Assembly: GCF_014650495.1 (NCBI RefSeq)
Contig: NZ_BMVB01000019.1
Location: 62,001 to 126,000, forward strand
Length of the DNA: 64,000 nt
Direction of reading: 5' to 3'
From: Streptomyces cinnamoneus
GTDB taxonomy: Bacteria > Actinomycetota > Actinomycetes > Streptomycetales > Streptomycetaceae
Part shown: positions 1 to 8,061 of the stretch, piece by piece
Layout: each line of letters begins with the position of its first letter
Position numbering within the stretch: the first letter of the stretch is position 1
The notes under the pieces: generated by a model
The model's database searches: none
What the model was told of the DNA's origin: nothing
What the model saw: only the letters and a program-made list of their open reading frames with translations
Program-made: the position numbers and the translations under genes

Positions 1-50
1 AATTCCGGGCCCGTACCGGCCCGGTGCGGCCGGCGACGTGCCCGGAAACC

Positions 51-884
51 TCAGGCCCAGGCCCCCGCGGCCGCGGCCTGCGCCGCGTACGCTTCGAGGC
101 TGCGCGGCTCCCGGCCGAGCACCTGCTGCACCCCGTCGGCGGGCTCCGAGGAGTGACCGCCGCGGTGCATGGCGAACAGGGCGCCGAGCATGGTGACCAC
201 GGACTCCGGGTGCCCCTCGGCGCGCAGCTCCGCCGCGTACTCCTGCGGCGTGAGCTCCTCGAAGCGGATCGGCCGGCCGGCCGCCCGCGCGATCGTCTCC
301 ACGGCGGCGCGGAACGTCACCGCGCGCGGCCCGGACAGCTCGTAGACGCGGCCGTGGTGTCCCGGGCCCGTGAGCACGGCCGCCGCGACCTCGGCGATGT
401 CCTCGGCGTCCACGAACGGCTCGGGCACGTCGCCGATGGGCAGGGCGAGCCGGCCCTCGCGCAGCGGCCGGCGCCACAGGTCCTCGCTGAAGTTCTGGTG
501 GAAGTTGTTCGGGCGGAGGACCGTCCACTGCGCACCGCTGTCGCGCACGGCCCGCTCCCCCTCGGCCATGCCCTCGCCGAAGCCGGGCCCGACCGCCTCG
601 ATGCCGTTCCCGGACAGCGCCACGAAGCGTTCCACACCCGCACCGGCCGCCAGCGTCACGAAGTCGCCCACGGGGGCCGGGTCGTCGGGTGCCACGAGAT
701 ACACCGCCGCGGCTCCCTCGACGGCGGGCTTCCACGTCGCCGGGTCCGACCAGTCGAACCGCACCTCCGCCGAGCGGGACGCCGCCCGGACGCTCTCCCC
801 CGCCTCCCGCAGTCTCCGCACCAGTCGCCGGCCGGTCTTGCCCGTCGCGGCGAGCACCAGGATGTCCTTCGCATGTGTCGTCAT
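51..884 (-). CDS. NmrA-like NAD(P)-binding oxidoreductase
   Basis: A 277-aa atypical short-chain dehydrogenase of the NmrA/NAD(P)H-binding type, probably cytoplasmic. The Rossmann glycine motif is visible at residues 11-18 (LAATGKTG), followed by a strand rich in Val/Ala and a YLVAPDDP segment typical of this family. There is no Tyr-x3-Lys pair in the classic SDR place, as usual for NmrA-like proteins, so it may act as a redox sensor or as an azoreductase/quinone reductase-like enzyme; the substrate cannot be told. It is divergent from the AraC-type regulator at 974 across an 89-bp gap, the usual arrangement for a regulator and its target. The family call is firm, the function open. Confidence 0.85.
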   Translation of the reverse strand: MTTHAKDILVLAATGKTGRRLVRRLREAGESVRAASRSAEVRFDWSDPATWKPAVEGAAAVYLVAPDDPAPVGDFVTLAAGAGVERFVALSGNGIEAVGPGFGEGMAEGERAVRDSGAQWTVLRPNNFHQNFSEDLWRRPLREGRLALPIGDVPEPFVDAEDIAEVAAAVLTGPGHHGRVYELSGPRAVTFRAAVETIARAAGRPIRFEELTPQEYAAELRAEGHPESVVTMLGALFAMHRGGHSSEPADGVQQVLGREPRSLEAYAAQAAAAGAWA

Positions 885-973
885 GACGATGAGTCAACCC
901 GCCCCGGCAGCACGCCGACATGGCCGTACGTCCGGCCCGCATGCCCGATCGTCCGGCCGCATAGTGTGGGGTC

Positions 974-1876
974 ATGGACCCATTCGACGACCTGTTGCGG
1001 GGCATACGCGCCGAGGGCGCCGTGTTCGGACGGTCGGTGCTCGCACCACCGTGGGCCCTGCGCTTCACCGACCGGGCGGCACTGACGCTGTGCATCCCGC
1101 TGCGGGGCGAGGGCTGGCTCGTCGAGGAGGGCGAGGGGGCCGGTGCGCCGCGGCACATCCGGCAGGGGGTGGCGGCCATCGTGCGGGGCCCCCGGCCGTT
1201 CGTCCTCACCGACGACCCCGGCTCCGCCGCCCGGCCGGAGGCGCTCCGCGACATCCGCTGCGCGGACGCAGCCCCGCCCGGCGACCCGGCCGGCAGCACC
1301 GTCCTGCTCGCCGGCGCCTACCGCGTCCGCAGCGAGGCGTCCCTGCGGCTGCTGCGCGTCCTGCCCCCGGTGGCCCTGGTGCCCGACGACCACGACTGCA
1401 ACGCGCTCTACGACTACCTCGGGGCCCACTTCGTCGCGGACGGCCCGGGACGGCAGACCGTCCTGGACCGGCTGCTGGACTGGCTGCTGGTGTGCACCCT
1501 GCGGGACTGGTTCGACCGTCCCGAGGCATGCCCTCCCGCCTGGTACCGGGCGCTGGGCGACGACGTGGTCGGCCCGGTGCTGCGCGCGATGCACGAGCGG
1601 CCGGCGCACCCGTGGACCCTGGCCGCCCTGGCGGCCGAGGCCGGCGTCTCCCGCACGACCATGGCCGCCCGCTTCACGGCCCGGGTGGGCGAGCCGCCCC
1701 TCGCCTACCTGACGCAGTGGCGCATGGACCTGGCCGCCGACCTGCTGGCCGACCCCGCCCACACCGTCGCCGCGGTCGCCCGCCGCGTCGGCTACGCGGA
1801 CGCCTTCGGCTTCAGCTCCGCCTTCAAACGCGTCCGCGGCACCAGCCCGAGCGAACACCGCGCGGCGGCCTCATGA
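974..1876 (+). CDS. AraC-family transcriptional regulator
   Basis: A 300-aa regulator. Residues about 35-85 form an AraC-type cupin sensor segment (LTLCIPLRGEGWLVEEGEG) and residues about 205-297 the double helix-turn-helix DNA-binding domain, including VAAVARRVGYADAFGFSSAF and a final SPSEHR, the standard C-terminal signature. It probably controls the divergent NmrA-like gene. A -10-like TAGTGT at 962-967 lies only 6 nt before the ATG and there is no ribosome binding site, so the mRNA is probably leaderless. The ligand is unknown. Confidence 0.9.
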   Translation: MDPFDDLLRGIRAEGAVFGRSVLAPPWALRFTDRAALTLCIPLRGEGWLVEEGEGAGAPRHIRQGVAAIVRGPRPFVLTDDPGSAARPEALRDIRCADAAPPGDPAGSTVLLAGAYRVRSEASLRLLRVLPPVALVPDDHDCNALYDYLGAHFVADGPGRQTVLDRLLDWLLVCTLRDWFDRPEACPPAWYRALGDDVVGPVLRAMHERPAHPWTLAALAAEAGVSRTTMAARFTARVGEPPLAYLTQWRMDLAADLLADPAHTVAAVARRVGYADAFGFSSAFKRVRGTSPSEHRAAAS

Positions 1877-1934
1877 CGCCCTGCCCGCACCGGGCGGCGG
1901 GAGCAGGAGACGGGCACGGATCCCGGTAACGCAA

Positions 1935-1969
1935 AAATCCCGCCCGATCGGGAAGATCGGGCGGGATTT
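1935..1969. terminator. Strong bidirectional hairpin terminator
   Basis: A perfect 15-bp stem (1935-1949 with 1955-1969) closes a 5-nt GGGAA loop. The arms begin and end with A and T runs, so it can serve in both directions: the AraC gene on the plus strand and tRNA-Ala on the minus strand. Confidence 0.85.
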
Positions 1970-2011
1970 CCGCCAACTGCGCCTGAGCTGACTCAAGAAC
2001 AGTCGTTGCTG

Positions 2012-2085
2012 TGGACCTGAGGGGATTCGAACCCCTGACCCCCTCGATGCGAACGAGGTGCGCTACCGGACTGCGCCACAGGCCC
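2012..2085 (-). tRNA. tRNA-Ala (anticodon CGC)
   Basis: The minus strand folds as a full cloverleaf. Acceptor arms GGGCCTG and CAGGTCC pair with one G-U; the D arm is GCGC/GCGC; the anticodon stem CCTCG/CGAGG holds loop TTCGCAT with anticodon CGC (codon GCG, Ala); the T arm is AGGGG-TTCGAAT-CCCCT. CCA does not appear to be encoded. Confidence 0.95.
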
Positions 2086-2184
2086 TTGCAACGAGTGAAA
2101 CTCTAGCATCCCCATCAGGGTGCCAGGAAATCCGCTCCCCTCCGCCTGCGCTGGTCAGCGTGGGGGGGCGGCGCCCCCCCGGGG

Positions 2185-3240
2185 TTACTCGTTGGCCGCG
2201 CGGGGGCGGTCGTCGTCGGCGTACTGGTCGAACAGGGGGGTGCGGCCGCGCTCGCGGGGGCGGCGGCGGTAGCGGCCCGCGCGGCGCTCCTCGGCGAGGG
2301 GCTTGCGGTCGTCGGCCGGCTCGGCCGTGCTGGAGCGGGCCGAGCTCCAGGCGTCCGGGCCGCCGAGGTCCCCGCCGCCGCCGGCCCGCGGGGCGACCGG
2401 CGCCGAGACGTACGTCGGCAGGGGGACGGGCACGGGCTCCCAGCCCTCGCCCGCGTTCCGCTCGCGCTGCTGGTCGACCCACTCGGCGTGGTCGGTCTGC
2501 TCGACCAGGGCCCGGCGGCCGGCGCTGTGCGGCGACGCGCCCGCGGCGGGCACCTGGTGGATCACGGTGTCGGCGGAGGCGTCCGCCTCCGCGGCGCCCG
2601 CGTGCGGGCGGGACCGGCCCTCGCGCAGCCGCTGGGCCGCCAGCTCGGCGCGGCGCTGGTCCATGGTGAAGGCGAACCGCCGCCGCTCCTGGATCCGCAG
2701 GTAGCAGATGTACGCGCTCAGCAGCACCGCCGGGACGGCCGGGACCCACAGGAAGGCCAGGCCGCCGACGCCCGCGACGATCGCGCCGACGGTGAAGGCG
2801 AGGAAGAGCAGCACCGTGGTCCGGCGCCGGCGCGCGAGGACCTTGGAGCGCCGGGCGCGCTCGGCGGCCGTCTGCGCCGCGGATCCCGGCCCGGCCGCAG
2901 GGGCGGACGCGGACGCCGCCGCCCCCGGGGCGGACGCGGGCGCGCCGAAGGACCGGGCGTCGACCGGTTCGGTCGCGACGTCCGGCTCGGGCGCGCGGGG
3001 CTCCGGCTCCGGCTCCGCGGATTCCGCGGAGCCCGGCGCCTCGGCCGGAGCACGCCCTTCCAGGTCCTTGGCATAACGTCGCTCCATGCCCGCCCGTCCG
3101 GACAGCAACCGGATGGCCGTGCTGAAGCGTTCCGTCGGACGGGCTTCATTGAGCTCGTCCTGCCTACGGAGCCACATCGGCACCAAGTAGGCGGCCCAGG
3201 CCCCGACGATGACTGCGTAGATCAGGCCGCTGCTGCTCAC
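2185..3240 (-). CDS. glpR: GlpR: membrane receptor of the gephyrin-like MoeA (Glp)
   Basis: A 351-aa membrane protein with a GTG start at 3240; the frame is open upstream but lacks a better start. Residues 4-22 (SGLIYAVIVGAWAAYLVPMW) are a membrane segment followed by RRQDE, the hallmark N-terminus of the actinobacterial GlpR family. Two more hydrophobic helices follow around residues 165-205 after a long Ala/Pro/Glu-rich stretch, and the tail contains TPLFDQYADDD. In Corynebacterium GlpR recruits Glp, a MoeA paralogue that binds FtsZ, and links division with polar growth. The moeA gene lies 1.9 kb upstream on the same strand, which supports the pairing. The role is inferred from the family; the identification is good. 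Confidence 0.75.
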   Translation of the reverse strand: MSSSGLIYAVIVGAWAAYLVPMWLRRQDELNEARPTERFSTAIRLLSGRAGMERRYAKDLEGRAPAEAPGSAESAEPEPEPRAPEPDVATEPVDARSFGAPASAPGAAASASAPAAGPGSAAQTAAERARRSKVLARRRRTTVLLFLAFTVGAIVAGVGGLAFLWVPAVPAVLLSAYICYLRIQERRRFAFTMDQRRAELAAQRLREGRSRPHAGAAEADASADTVIHQVPAAGASPHSAGRRALVEQTDHAEWVDQQRERNAGEGWEPVPVPLPTYVSAPVAPRAGGGGDLGGPDAWSSARSSTAEPADDRKPLAEERRAGRYRRRPRERGRTPLFDQYADDDRPRAANE

Positions 3241-3274
3241 CCTGCAACGGTAGAGGGGGACGCGCAGCGGATTC

Positions 3275-3286
3275 CGCCAATTGGCG
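3275..3286. promoter_or_regulatory. 12-bp perfect palindrome upstream of glpR
   Basis: CGCCAATTGGCG is a perfect palindrome 35 bp before the glpR GTG, in an otherwise AT-richer gap (3241-3385). It is placed like an operator or promoter element. The protein that binds it is unknown. Confidence 0.35.
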
Positions 3287-3385
3287 CGGTGTGTCGCACG
3301 ATCCGGCTGATATCTCGAACTTTTTTTGTGATTGTTGAGACCGGAACCCAACGAATGCCGTCAATTGACAGTTAAATTCGAACGT

Positions 3386-4000
3386 TTATTTTATTTTCGG
3401 TGAGCGCAGGTGCCAGCGGGTCAGCAGCCCCTCCGGGACCTCGTCGGCGGTCAGCGCGTAGACCAGGTGGTCCCGCCAGGCCCCGTCGATGTGCAGATAG
3501 CGCGGGCGCAGCCCCTCCTCGCGGAAGCCGAGCTTCTCCACCACCCTCCGGCTGGGCAGGTTCTCCGGCCGGATGCACACCTCGATCCGGTGCAGGCCGA
3601 CCCGGTGGAAGCAGTGGTCCACCACCAGGGCGACGGCCGTCGGCATCACGCCCCGGCCCGCGACGGCCTCGTCCACCCAGTAGCCGACGTGGGCCGAGCA
3701 CATCGAGCCCCAGGTGATGCCGGCCACGGTCAGCTGGCCCACGAGCTGGCCGCGGTACTCGATCACGAACGGCAGCATCCGCCCGGCGTGCGCCTCGGCC
3801 CGCAGGTGACGGACCATCTGCCGGTAGGTGGGGCGCTGGGCGGCCGGGCTGCCGGGCGGCGGCGGGGGGACGGTCGCCTCCCAGGGGCGCAGCCAGTCGC
3901 GGTTGCGCCGGTTGACCTCGCGCCAGGCGCGCTGGTCGCGCATCCTTATCGGCCGCAGTGCGACGTCGCCGTCCGCCAGCTCGACGGGCCAGATGTTCAT
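3386..4000 (-). CDS. GNAT N-acetyltransferase (RimJ/RimL-like)
   Basis: A 204-aa GNAT-fold acetyltransferase using acetyl-CoA. Family features are WPVELADGDVALRPIRMRDQ at the start, GQLVGQLTVAGITWG in the middle, the YWVDEAVAGRGVMPTAVALV acetyl-CoA-binding segment, and the RIEVCIRPENLPSRRVVEKLGF motif typical of RimJ/RimL ribosomal-protein acetylases. Its ATG overlaps the stop of the mogA-like gene (ATGA), so the two are translationally coupled within the molybdenum-cofactor run. The target is unknown; a ribosomal protein N-terminus or a small amine are both possible. Confidence 0.88.
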   Translation of the reverse strand: MNIWPVELADGDVALRPIRMRDQRAWREVNRRNRDWLRPWEATVPPPPPGSPAAQRPTYRQMVRHLRAEAHAGRMLPFVIEYRGQLVGQLTVAGITWGSMCSAHVGYWVDEAVAGRGVMPTAVALVVDHCFHRVGLHRIEVCIRPENLPSRRVVEKLGFREEGLRPRYLHIDGAWRDHLVYALTADEVPEGLLTRWHLRSPKIK

Positions 4001-4569
4001 GCCGGGCTTCGCGGGTGGTCGCCGCCGTGCAGCTGGTCCACCGCGTGGACCAGCAGCCGCTCCAGCACCGCCAGCCCGTCGCGCACCCCGCCGGTCGAGC
4101 CGGGGAGGTTGACGATCAGCGTCCGTCCGGCCACGCCGGCCAGGCCCCGGGACAGCGCGGCGGTGGGGACCTTCGCCAGGCCCTCGGCGCGGATGGCCTC
4201 GGGGATGCCGGGGACGTCGTGGTCGAGGACGCGGCGGGTGGCCTCGGGGGTGCGGTCGGTGGGCGAGAGGCCGGTGCCGCCGGTGGTGACGATGACGTCG
4301 TACCCGGCGGCCACGCCCGCGCGCAGGGCCTGCTCGACGGGCTCGCCGTCGGGCACGACCAGGGGCCCGTCGACGGCGAAGCCCATCGCGGCCAGTCCCC
4401 CGGCGAGCAGCGGGCCGCCCTTGTCCGGGTAGACGCCTGCGGCGGCCCGGTTGGAGGCGGTGACGACCAGCGCGGAGTGCGCTTCGGCGAGGAGGGCCCC
4501 GCCGAGCCCGTCCGCGTCCCCGGGGAACGGCACGCCCGCGGCCGGGCGCCCGTCGGGTCCGGCGCTCAC
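3997..4569 (-). CDS. mogA: MogA/MoaB-family molybdopterin adenylyltransferase
   Basis: A 190-aa MoCF-domain protein of the MogA/MoaB/Cnx1G family, which adenylates molybdopterin before metal insertion. It shows SALVVTASNRAAAGVYPDKGG near residue 34, the VTTGGTGLSPTDRTPEAT loop in the middle, and LPGSTGGVRDGLAVL near the C-terminus. The N-terminal 30 residues are poorly conserved. It starts with GTG overlapping the moaC stop (GTGA) and its own stop overlaps the GNAT start, so three genes are coupled. Whether the activity is MogA-like or a MoaB-like variant cannot be told from sequence alone. Confidence 0.88.
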   Translation of the reverse strand: MSAGPDGRPAAGVPFPGDADGLGGALLAEAHSALVVTASNRAAAGVYPDKGGPLLAGGLAAMGFAVDGPLVVPDGEPVEQALRAGVAAGYDVIVTTGGTGLSPTDRTPEATRRVLDHDVPGIPEAIRAEGLAKVPTAALSRGLAGVAGRTLIVNLPGSTGGVRDGLAVLERLLVHAVDQLHGGDHPRSPA

Positions 4570-5072
4570 GCTCGCGCCCCTTCGCCGCCCTCGGGGCGGG
4601 CCCAGTCGCCGGACTTCCCGCCCGTCTTCTCCTCGACCCGGATGTCGGTGATGACCGCGCCCTTGTCGACGGCCTTGACCATGTCGACCACCGTCAGCCC
4701 GGCGACGGCGACGGCCGTCATGGCCTCCATCTCCACGCCCGTGCGGTCGGTCGTGCGCACGGTGGCGAGGATCTCCACGGCGTCGTCGGCGACGGTCAGG
4801 TCGACCGTCACGCCGGACAGGGCCAGCGGGTGGCAGAGCGGGATGAGCTCGGGGGTGCGCTTGGCTCCCATGATCCCGGCGATGCGGGCGGTGGCGAGGG
4901 CGTCGCCCTTGGGCAGGCCCTCGCCCCGCAGCAGCTCCACGACGCGCGGGGCGACGATCACCCGGCCGCTGGCCCGGGCGGTGCGGGCGGTGATCTCCTT
5001 GGCCGAGACGTCGACCATACGGGCCGCGCCCGCGGCGTCGAGGTGGGTGAGATGGTCCTGGCCGCTGCTCAT
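4566..5072 (-). CDS. moaC: Cyclic pyranopterin monophosphate synthase MoaC
   Basis: A 168-aa protein that converts the MoaA product to cyclic pyranopterin monophosphate, step 1 of molybdenum-cofactor synthesis. It carries the family signatures HLDAAGAARMVDVSAKEITA near the start, the active-site ELIPLCHPLALSGV, the GVEMEAMTAVAVAGLTVVDM stretch and KAVDKGAVI. The length matches the family (about 160 aa). The start chosen is the ATG opening MSSGQDHLTH; the frame runs far upstream without other family similarity. It sits 68 bp downstream of moeA. Confidence 0.95.
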   Translation of the reverse strand: MSSGQDHLTHLDAAGAARMVDVSAKEITARTARASGRVIVAPRVVELLRGEGLPKGDALATARIAGIMGAKRTPELIPLCHPLALSGVTVDLTVADDAVEILATVRTTDRTGVEMEAMTAVAVAGLTVVDMVKAVDKGAVITDIRVEEKTGGKSGDWARPEGGEGARA

Positions 5073-5140
5073 CGTTCTCCCGGTCCGGGGCGGGGCCCAG
5101 TGGTCCTGTGGGCAGCCACCGTACCCGGCGCGGCGGCCGG

Positions 5141-6454
5141 TCAGTCGAGAAGCACCACGTCCAGTTCGGCGCCCGGCTCCACGGACGTGGTGTCCTCCGG
5201 GACGACGATCAGGGCGTTGGCGTCGGCAAGGGCCTTGACCAGGTGCGACGACGGTCCTCCGACCGTGCCGACCGTCCCGTCCGCGTAGTGGCCGCGCAAG
5301 TACTGGCGGCGGCCTTCGGGCGAGGAGGCGATGCCCTCGGTGCACACCGCCCTCACCGTCGCCCGGTCGGTGAAGGGTTCCAGCCCCATCAGGGCGCGGA
5401 TGGCGGGCCGCACGAAGAGCTCGAAGGAGACGTACGAGCTGACGGGGTTGCCCGGCAGGGCGAACAGCGGGGTGCGGTCGGGGCCGATGCGGCCGAAGCC
5501 CTGGGGCTTGCCGGGCTGCATGGCCAGCCGGCGGAAGGAGACGCTGCCCTCGTCGCCGGACAGCCCGGCGAGGGTCTCCTTGACCACGTCGTACGCGCCG
5601 ACGCTCACCCCGCCGCTGGTGACGACGGCGTCGGCGCGGATGAGCTGGTCCTCCAGCGCGGCGCGCAGGACGTGGGGGTCGTCCTCGACGGCGCCGACGC
5701 GGTAGGCGATGGCGCCGGCGTCGCGGGCGCAGGCGGTGAGCATGAAGCTGTTGGAGTCGTGGATCCGCCCGGCGGCCAGCTCCTCGCCCGGCGGGACGAG
5801 CTCGCTGCCGGTGGACAGGACGACCACGCGCGGGCGCGGGCGCACCTTCACGGTGGCCCGGCCGATGGCCGCCAGCAGGCCGATGCGGGCGGGGCCGAGG
5901 ACGGTGCCGGCGGTGAGGGCGATCTCGCCGGCGGCGACGTCGCTGCCGCGGGGGCGGACGTGGGCGCGGGCGGCGGCGGGGCGGTGGACGCGGACCTCGC
6001 CGGAGGCGCCGTCGGGGCCCTCGCCGCGGGCGGCCATGGCGGTGACGGGGCCGCGGCCGGTACCGCCGTCGGTCCACTCGACGGGGACGACGGCCTCGGC
6101 GCCGGGCGGCAGCGGGGCGCCGGTCATGATGCGGGCGGCCTCGCCCGGGCCGACGGTGGGCAGCTCGCCGCTGCCCGCCGCGACGTCACCGACGACGGTG
6201 AGCACGGCCGGGAACTCCTCGCTCGCGCCCTTCACGTCGGCGACGCGGACGGCGTAGCCGTCCATGGAGCTGTTGTCGAAGGGGGGCAGCGAGGCGGGGA
6301 CGGTGATGTCCTCCACCAGCACACAGCCCTGGGCGTCGAGCAGTTGCAGCTCGATCGGCTCCAGCGGGCGGATCTTCGCGAGGATGTCGTCGAGGTGCTC
6401 GTCCACCGACCAGAGGCGGTCCCCCCTGGCGGCCGTGTCGGCGGTACTGCTCAA
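5141..6454 (-). CDS. moeA: MoeA / gephyrin-like molybdotransferase (Glp)
   Basis: A 437-aa molybdopterin molybdenumtransferase. Visible family blocks are RLWSVDEHLDDIL at the start, FDNSSMDGYAVRVADV (substrate site), IMTGAPLPPGAEAVVPVE, VLSTGSELVPPG, VVTSGGVSVGAYDVVKE and LFALPGNPVSSYVSFELFVRP. A TTG start at 6454 is chosen because GAGGAG lies at the right distance upstream, inside the last codons of galU, and because it matches the family N-terminus. In corynebacteria the gephyrin-like Glp binds FtsZ and the membrane receptor GlpR; the presence of glpR at 2185 makes the same partnership likely here. Mo-cofactor synthesis remains equally possible, since moaC and mogA follow. Confidence 0.92.
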   Translation of the reverse strand: MSSTADTAARGDRLWSVDEHLDDILAKIRPLEPIELQLLDAQGCVLVEDITVPASLPPFDNSSMDGYAVRVADVKGASEEFPAVLTVVGDVAAGSGELPTVGPGEAARIMTGAPLPPGAEAVVPVEWTDGGTGRGPVTAMAARGEGPDGASGEVRVHRPAAARAHVRPRGSDVAAGEIALTAGTVLGPARIGLLAAIGRATVKVRPRPRVVVLSTGSELVPPGEELAAGRIHDSNSFMLTACARDAGAIAYRVGAVEDDPHVLRAALEDQLIRADAVVTSGGVSVGAYDVVKETLAGLSGDEGSVSFRRLAMQPGKPQGFGRIGPDRTPLFALPGNPVSSYVSFELFVRPAIRALMGLEPFTDRATVRAVCTEGIASSPEGRRQYLRGHYADGTVGTVGGPSSHLVKALADANALIVVPEDTTSVEPGAELDVVLLD

Positions 6455-6458
6455 AGCG

Positions 6459-7361
6459 CTACATCTCCTCGGTGACGTAACTACGAAGCCAGGCCCGGAA
6501 GTCGGGACCCAGGTCTTCACGTTCGCATGCCAGTCTGACAATGGCACGCAGGTAGTCACTGCGGTCACCGGTGTCATAGCGGCGGCCCTTGAAGATCACG
6601 CCGTGCACGGGCCCGCCGAGGGCCGGCTCGGCGGCGAGGGCCTGGAGTGCGTCGGTGAGCTGGATCTCGCCGCCGCGGCCGGGCTCGGTCTCGCGCAGCA
6701 CGTCGAAGACCGCCGGGTCGAGGACGTAGCGGCCGATCACGGCGTAGTTGCTGGGCGCCTCGTCGGGGTCGGGCTTCTCGACCAGGCCGGTGACCTCGAC
6801 GACGTCCTCGGTGTCGGTGGGCTTGACGGCCGCGCAGCCGTAAAGGCCGATCTGCGCGGGGTCGACCTCCATGAGCGCGATCACGCTGCCGCCGTGCAGG
6901 CGCTGGATGTCCACCATGTGGGAGAGCAGCGGGTCGCGGGCGTCGATCAGGTCGTCGCCGAGCAGCACGGCGAAGGGCTCGTCGCCGACGTGCGGGGCGG
7001 CGCACAGCACGGCGTGGCCCAGGCCGCGGGGGTCGCCCTGGCGGACGTAGTGCATCGTGGCCAGGTCGCTGGACTCCTGCACCTTCGCGAGGCGGGAGTC
7101 GTCGCCCTTGCGGCGCAGCGCCTCCTCCAGCTCGTAATTGCGGTCGAAGTGGTCCTCCAGCGGGCGCTTGTTACGCCCTGTGATCATGAGGACGTCCGAC
7201 AGCCCCGCGTGGGCCGCTTCCTCCACCACGTACTGGATCGCCGGCTTGTCGACGATCGGCAGCATCTCCTTGGGAGTGGCCTTGGTAGCAGGAAGGAAGC
7301 GCGTTCCGAGCCCGGCGGCTGGGATGACAGCCTTGCTGATCCGAGGGCGCGATTGAGTCAT
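6459..7361 (-). CDS. galU: UTP–glucose-1-phosphate uridylyltransferase
   Basis: A 300-aa nucleotidyltransferase that makes UDP-glucose for envelope polysaccharides, trehalose and glycogen metabolism. It has the N-terminal VIPAAGLGTRFLPATKATPK nucleotide-binding loop, the metal-site segment AVLLGDDLIDA, and a GEIQLTDALQ motif; the length is that of bacterial GalU. A -10-like TAGTGT lies 7 nt before the ATG without a ribosome binding site, so the message is probably leaderless. The gene is divergent from the formyl-THF cyclo-ligase and heads the moeA–moaC–mogA–GNAT run, with a 4-nt gap to moeA. Confidence 0.95.
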   Translation of the reverse strand: MTQSRPRISKAVIPAAGLGTRFLPATKATPKEMLPIVDKPAIQYVVEEAAHAGLSDVLMITGRNKRPLEDHFDRNYELEEALRRKGDDSRLAKVQESSDLATMHYVRQGDPRGLGHAVLCAAPHVGDEPFAVLLGDDLIDARDPLLSHMVDIQRLHGGSVIALMEVDPAQIGLYGCAAVKPTDTEDVVEVTGLVEKPDPDEAPSNYAVIGRYVLDPAVFDVLRETEPGRGGEIQLTDALQALAAEPALGGPVHGVIFKGRRYDTGDRSDYLRAIVRLACEREDLGPDFRAWLRSYVTEEM

Positions 7362-7440
7362 GGGCCGAACACTATCCGTTGGATTGAGCGGAAGATGTGA
7401 CTCCGCCGAGTATGACCCGAGACGGGAGTTTGCACGAACA

Positions 7441-8055
7441 ATGATCGAGCGCGACGACGTTCCCGGCCGTGATGACGGTAGCAAAAGCGCCTTGCGGCGG
7501 GCCCTCCTGGCGGTGAGGTCCGGGTTGACCAAGGATGACATCCGCGCATCGGAGGCCGCGCTGGGGCAGCGGGCCCTGGAGCTGCCGGAGCTCGCGCGGT
7601 CACGCACGGTAGCCGCCTACGTCTCCATCGGCAGCGAACCGGGGACCCGCGCCCTGCTGGACGTGCTGCACGCGCGCGGGGTGCGCGTGCTGCTGCCGGT
7701 CCTGCTGCCCGACAACGATCTCGACTGGGGGGTGTACCGCGGCCCCGGCCACCTCGTACGGGCGGGCCGGGGCCTGCTGGAGCCGGACGGCGAGCGGCTC
7801 GGCCCCGACGCCGTGACGCAGGCGGACGCCGTGCTGCTCCCCGGTCTGGCCGTGGACGGGCGCGGGCTGCGGCTGGGCCGCGGCGGCGGCTCGTACGACC
7901 GGGTGCTGGCCCGCCTGGAGCGGTCCGCGGCCGACCCCGCCCTCGTCGTCCTCCTCTACGACGACGAGGTGGTCGCGCAGGTCCCCGAGGAACCGCACGA
8001 CCACCCCGTGCACGCGGTGGTCACCCCTGGCGGGGTGCGCCGCTTCCGGCTGTAG
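7441..8055 (+). CDS. 5-formyltetrahydrofolate cyclo-ligase
   Basis: A 204-aa enzyme that converts 5-formyl-THF to 5,10-methenyl-THF with ATP, in folate one-carbon metabolism. It has the N-terminal ALRRALLAVRSGLTKDDI helix, AYVSIGSEPGTRALLDVL, and the ATP-site loop LGRGGGSYDRVLARL near residue 150. The ATG at 7441 (MIERDD) fits the family length; the frame is open up to 7360 but that part overlaps the galU start. It converges on the penicillin-acylase gene with only 6 bp between stop codons. Confidence 0.93.
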   Translation: MIERDDVPGRDDGSKSALRRALLAVRSGLTKDDIRASEAALGQRALELPELARSRTVAAYVSIGSEPGTRALLDVLHARGVRVLLPVLLPDNDLDWGVYRGPGHLVRAGRGLLEPDGERLGPDAVTQADAVLLPGLAVDGRGLRLGRGGGSYDRVLARLERSAADPALVVLLYDDEVVAQVPEEPHDHPVHAVVTPGGVRRFRL

Positions 8056-8061
8056 GGCCGG

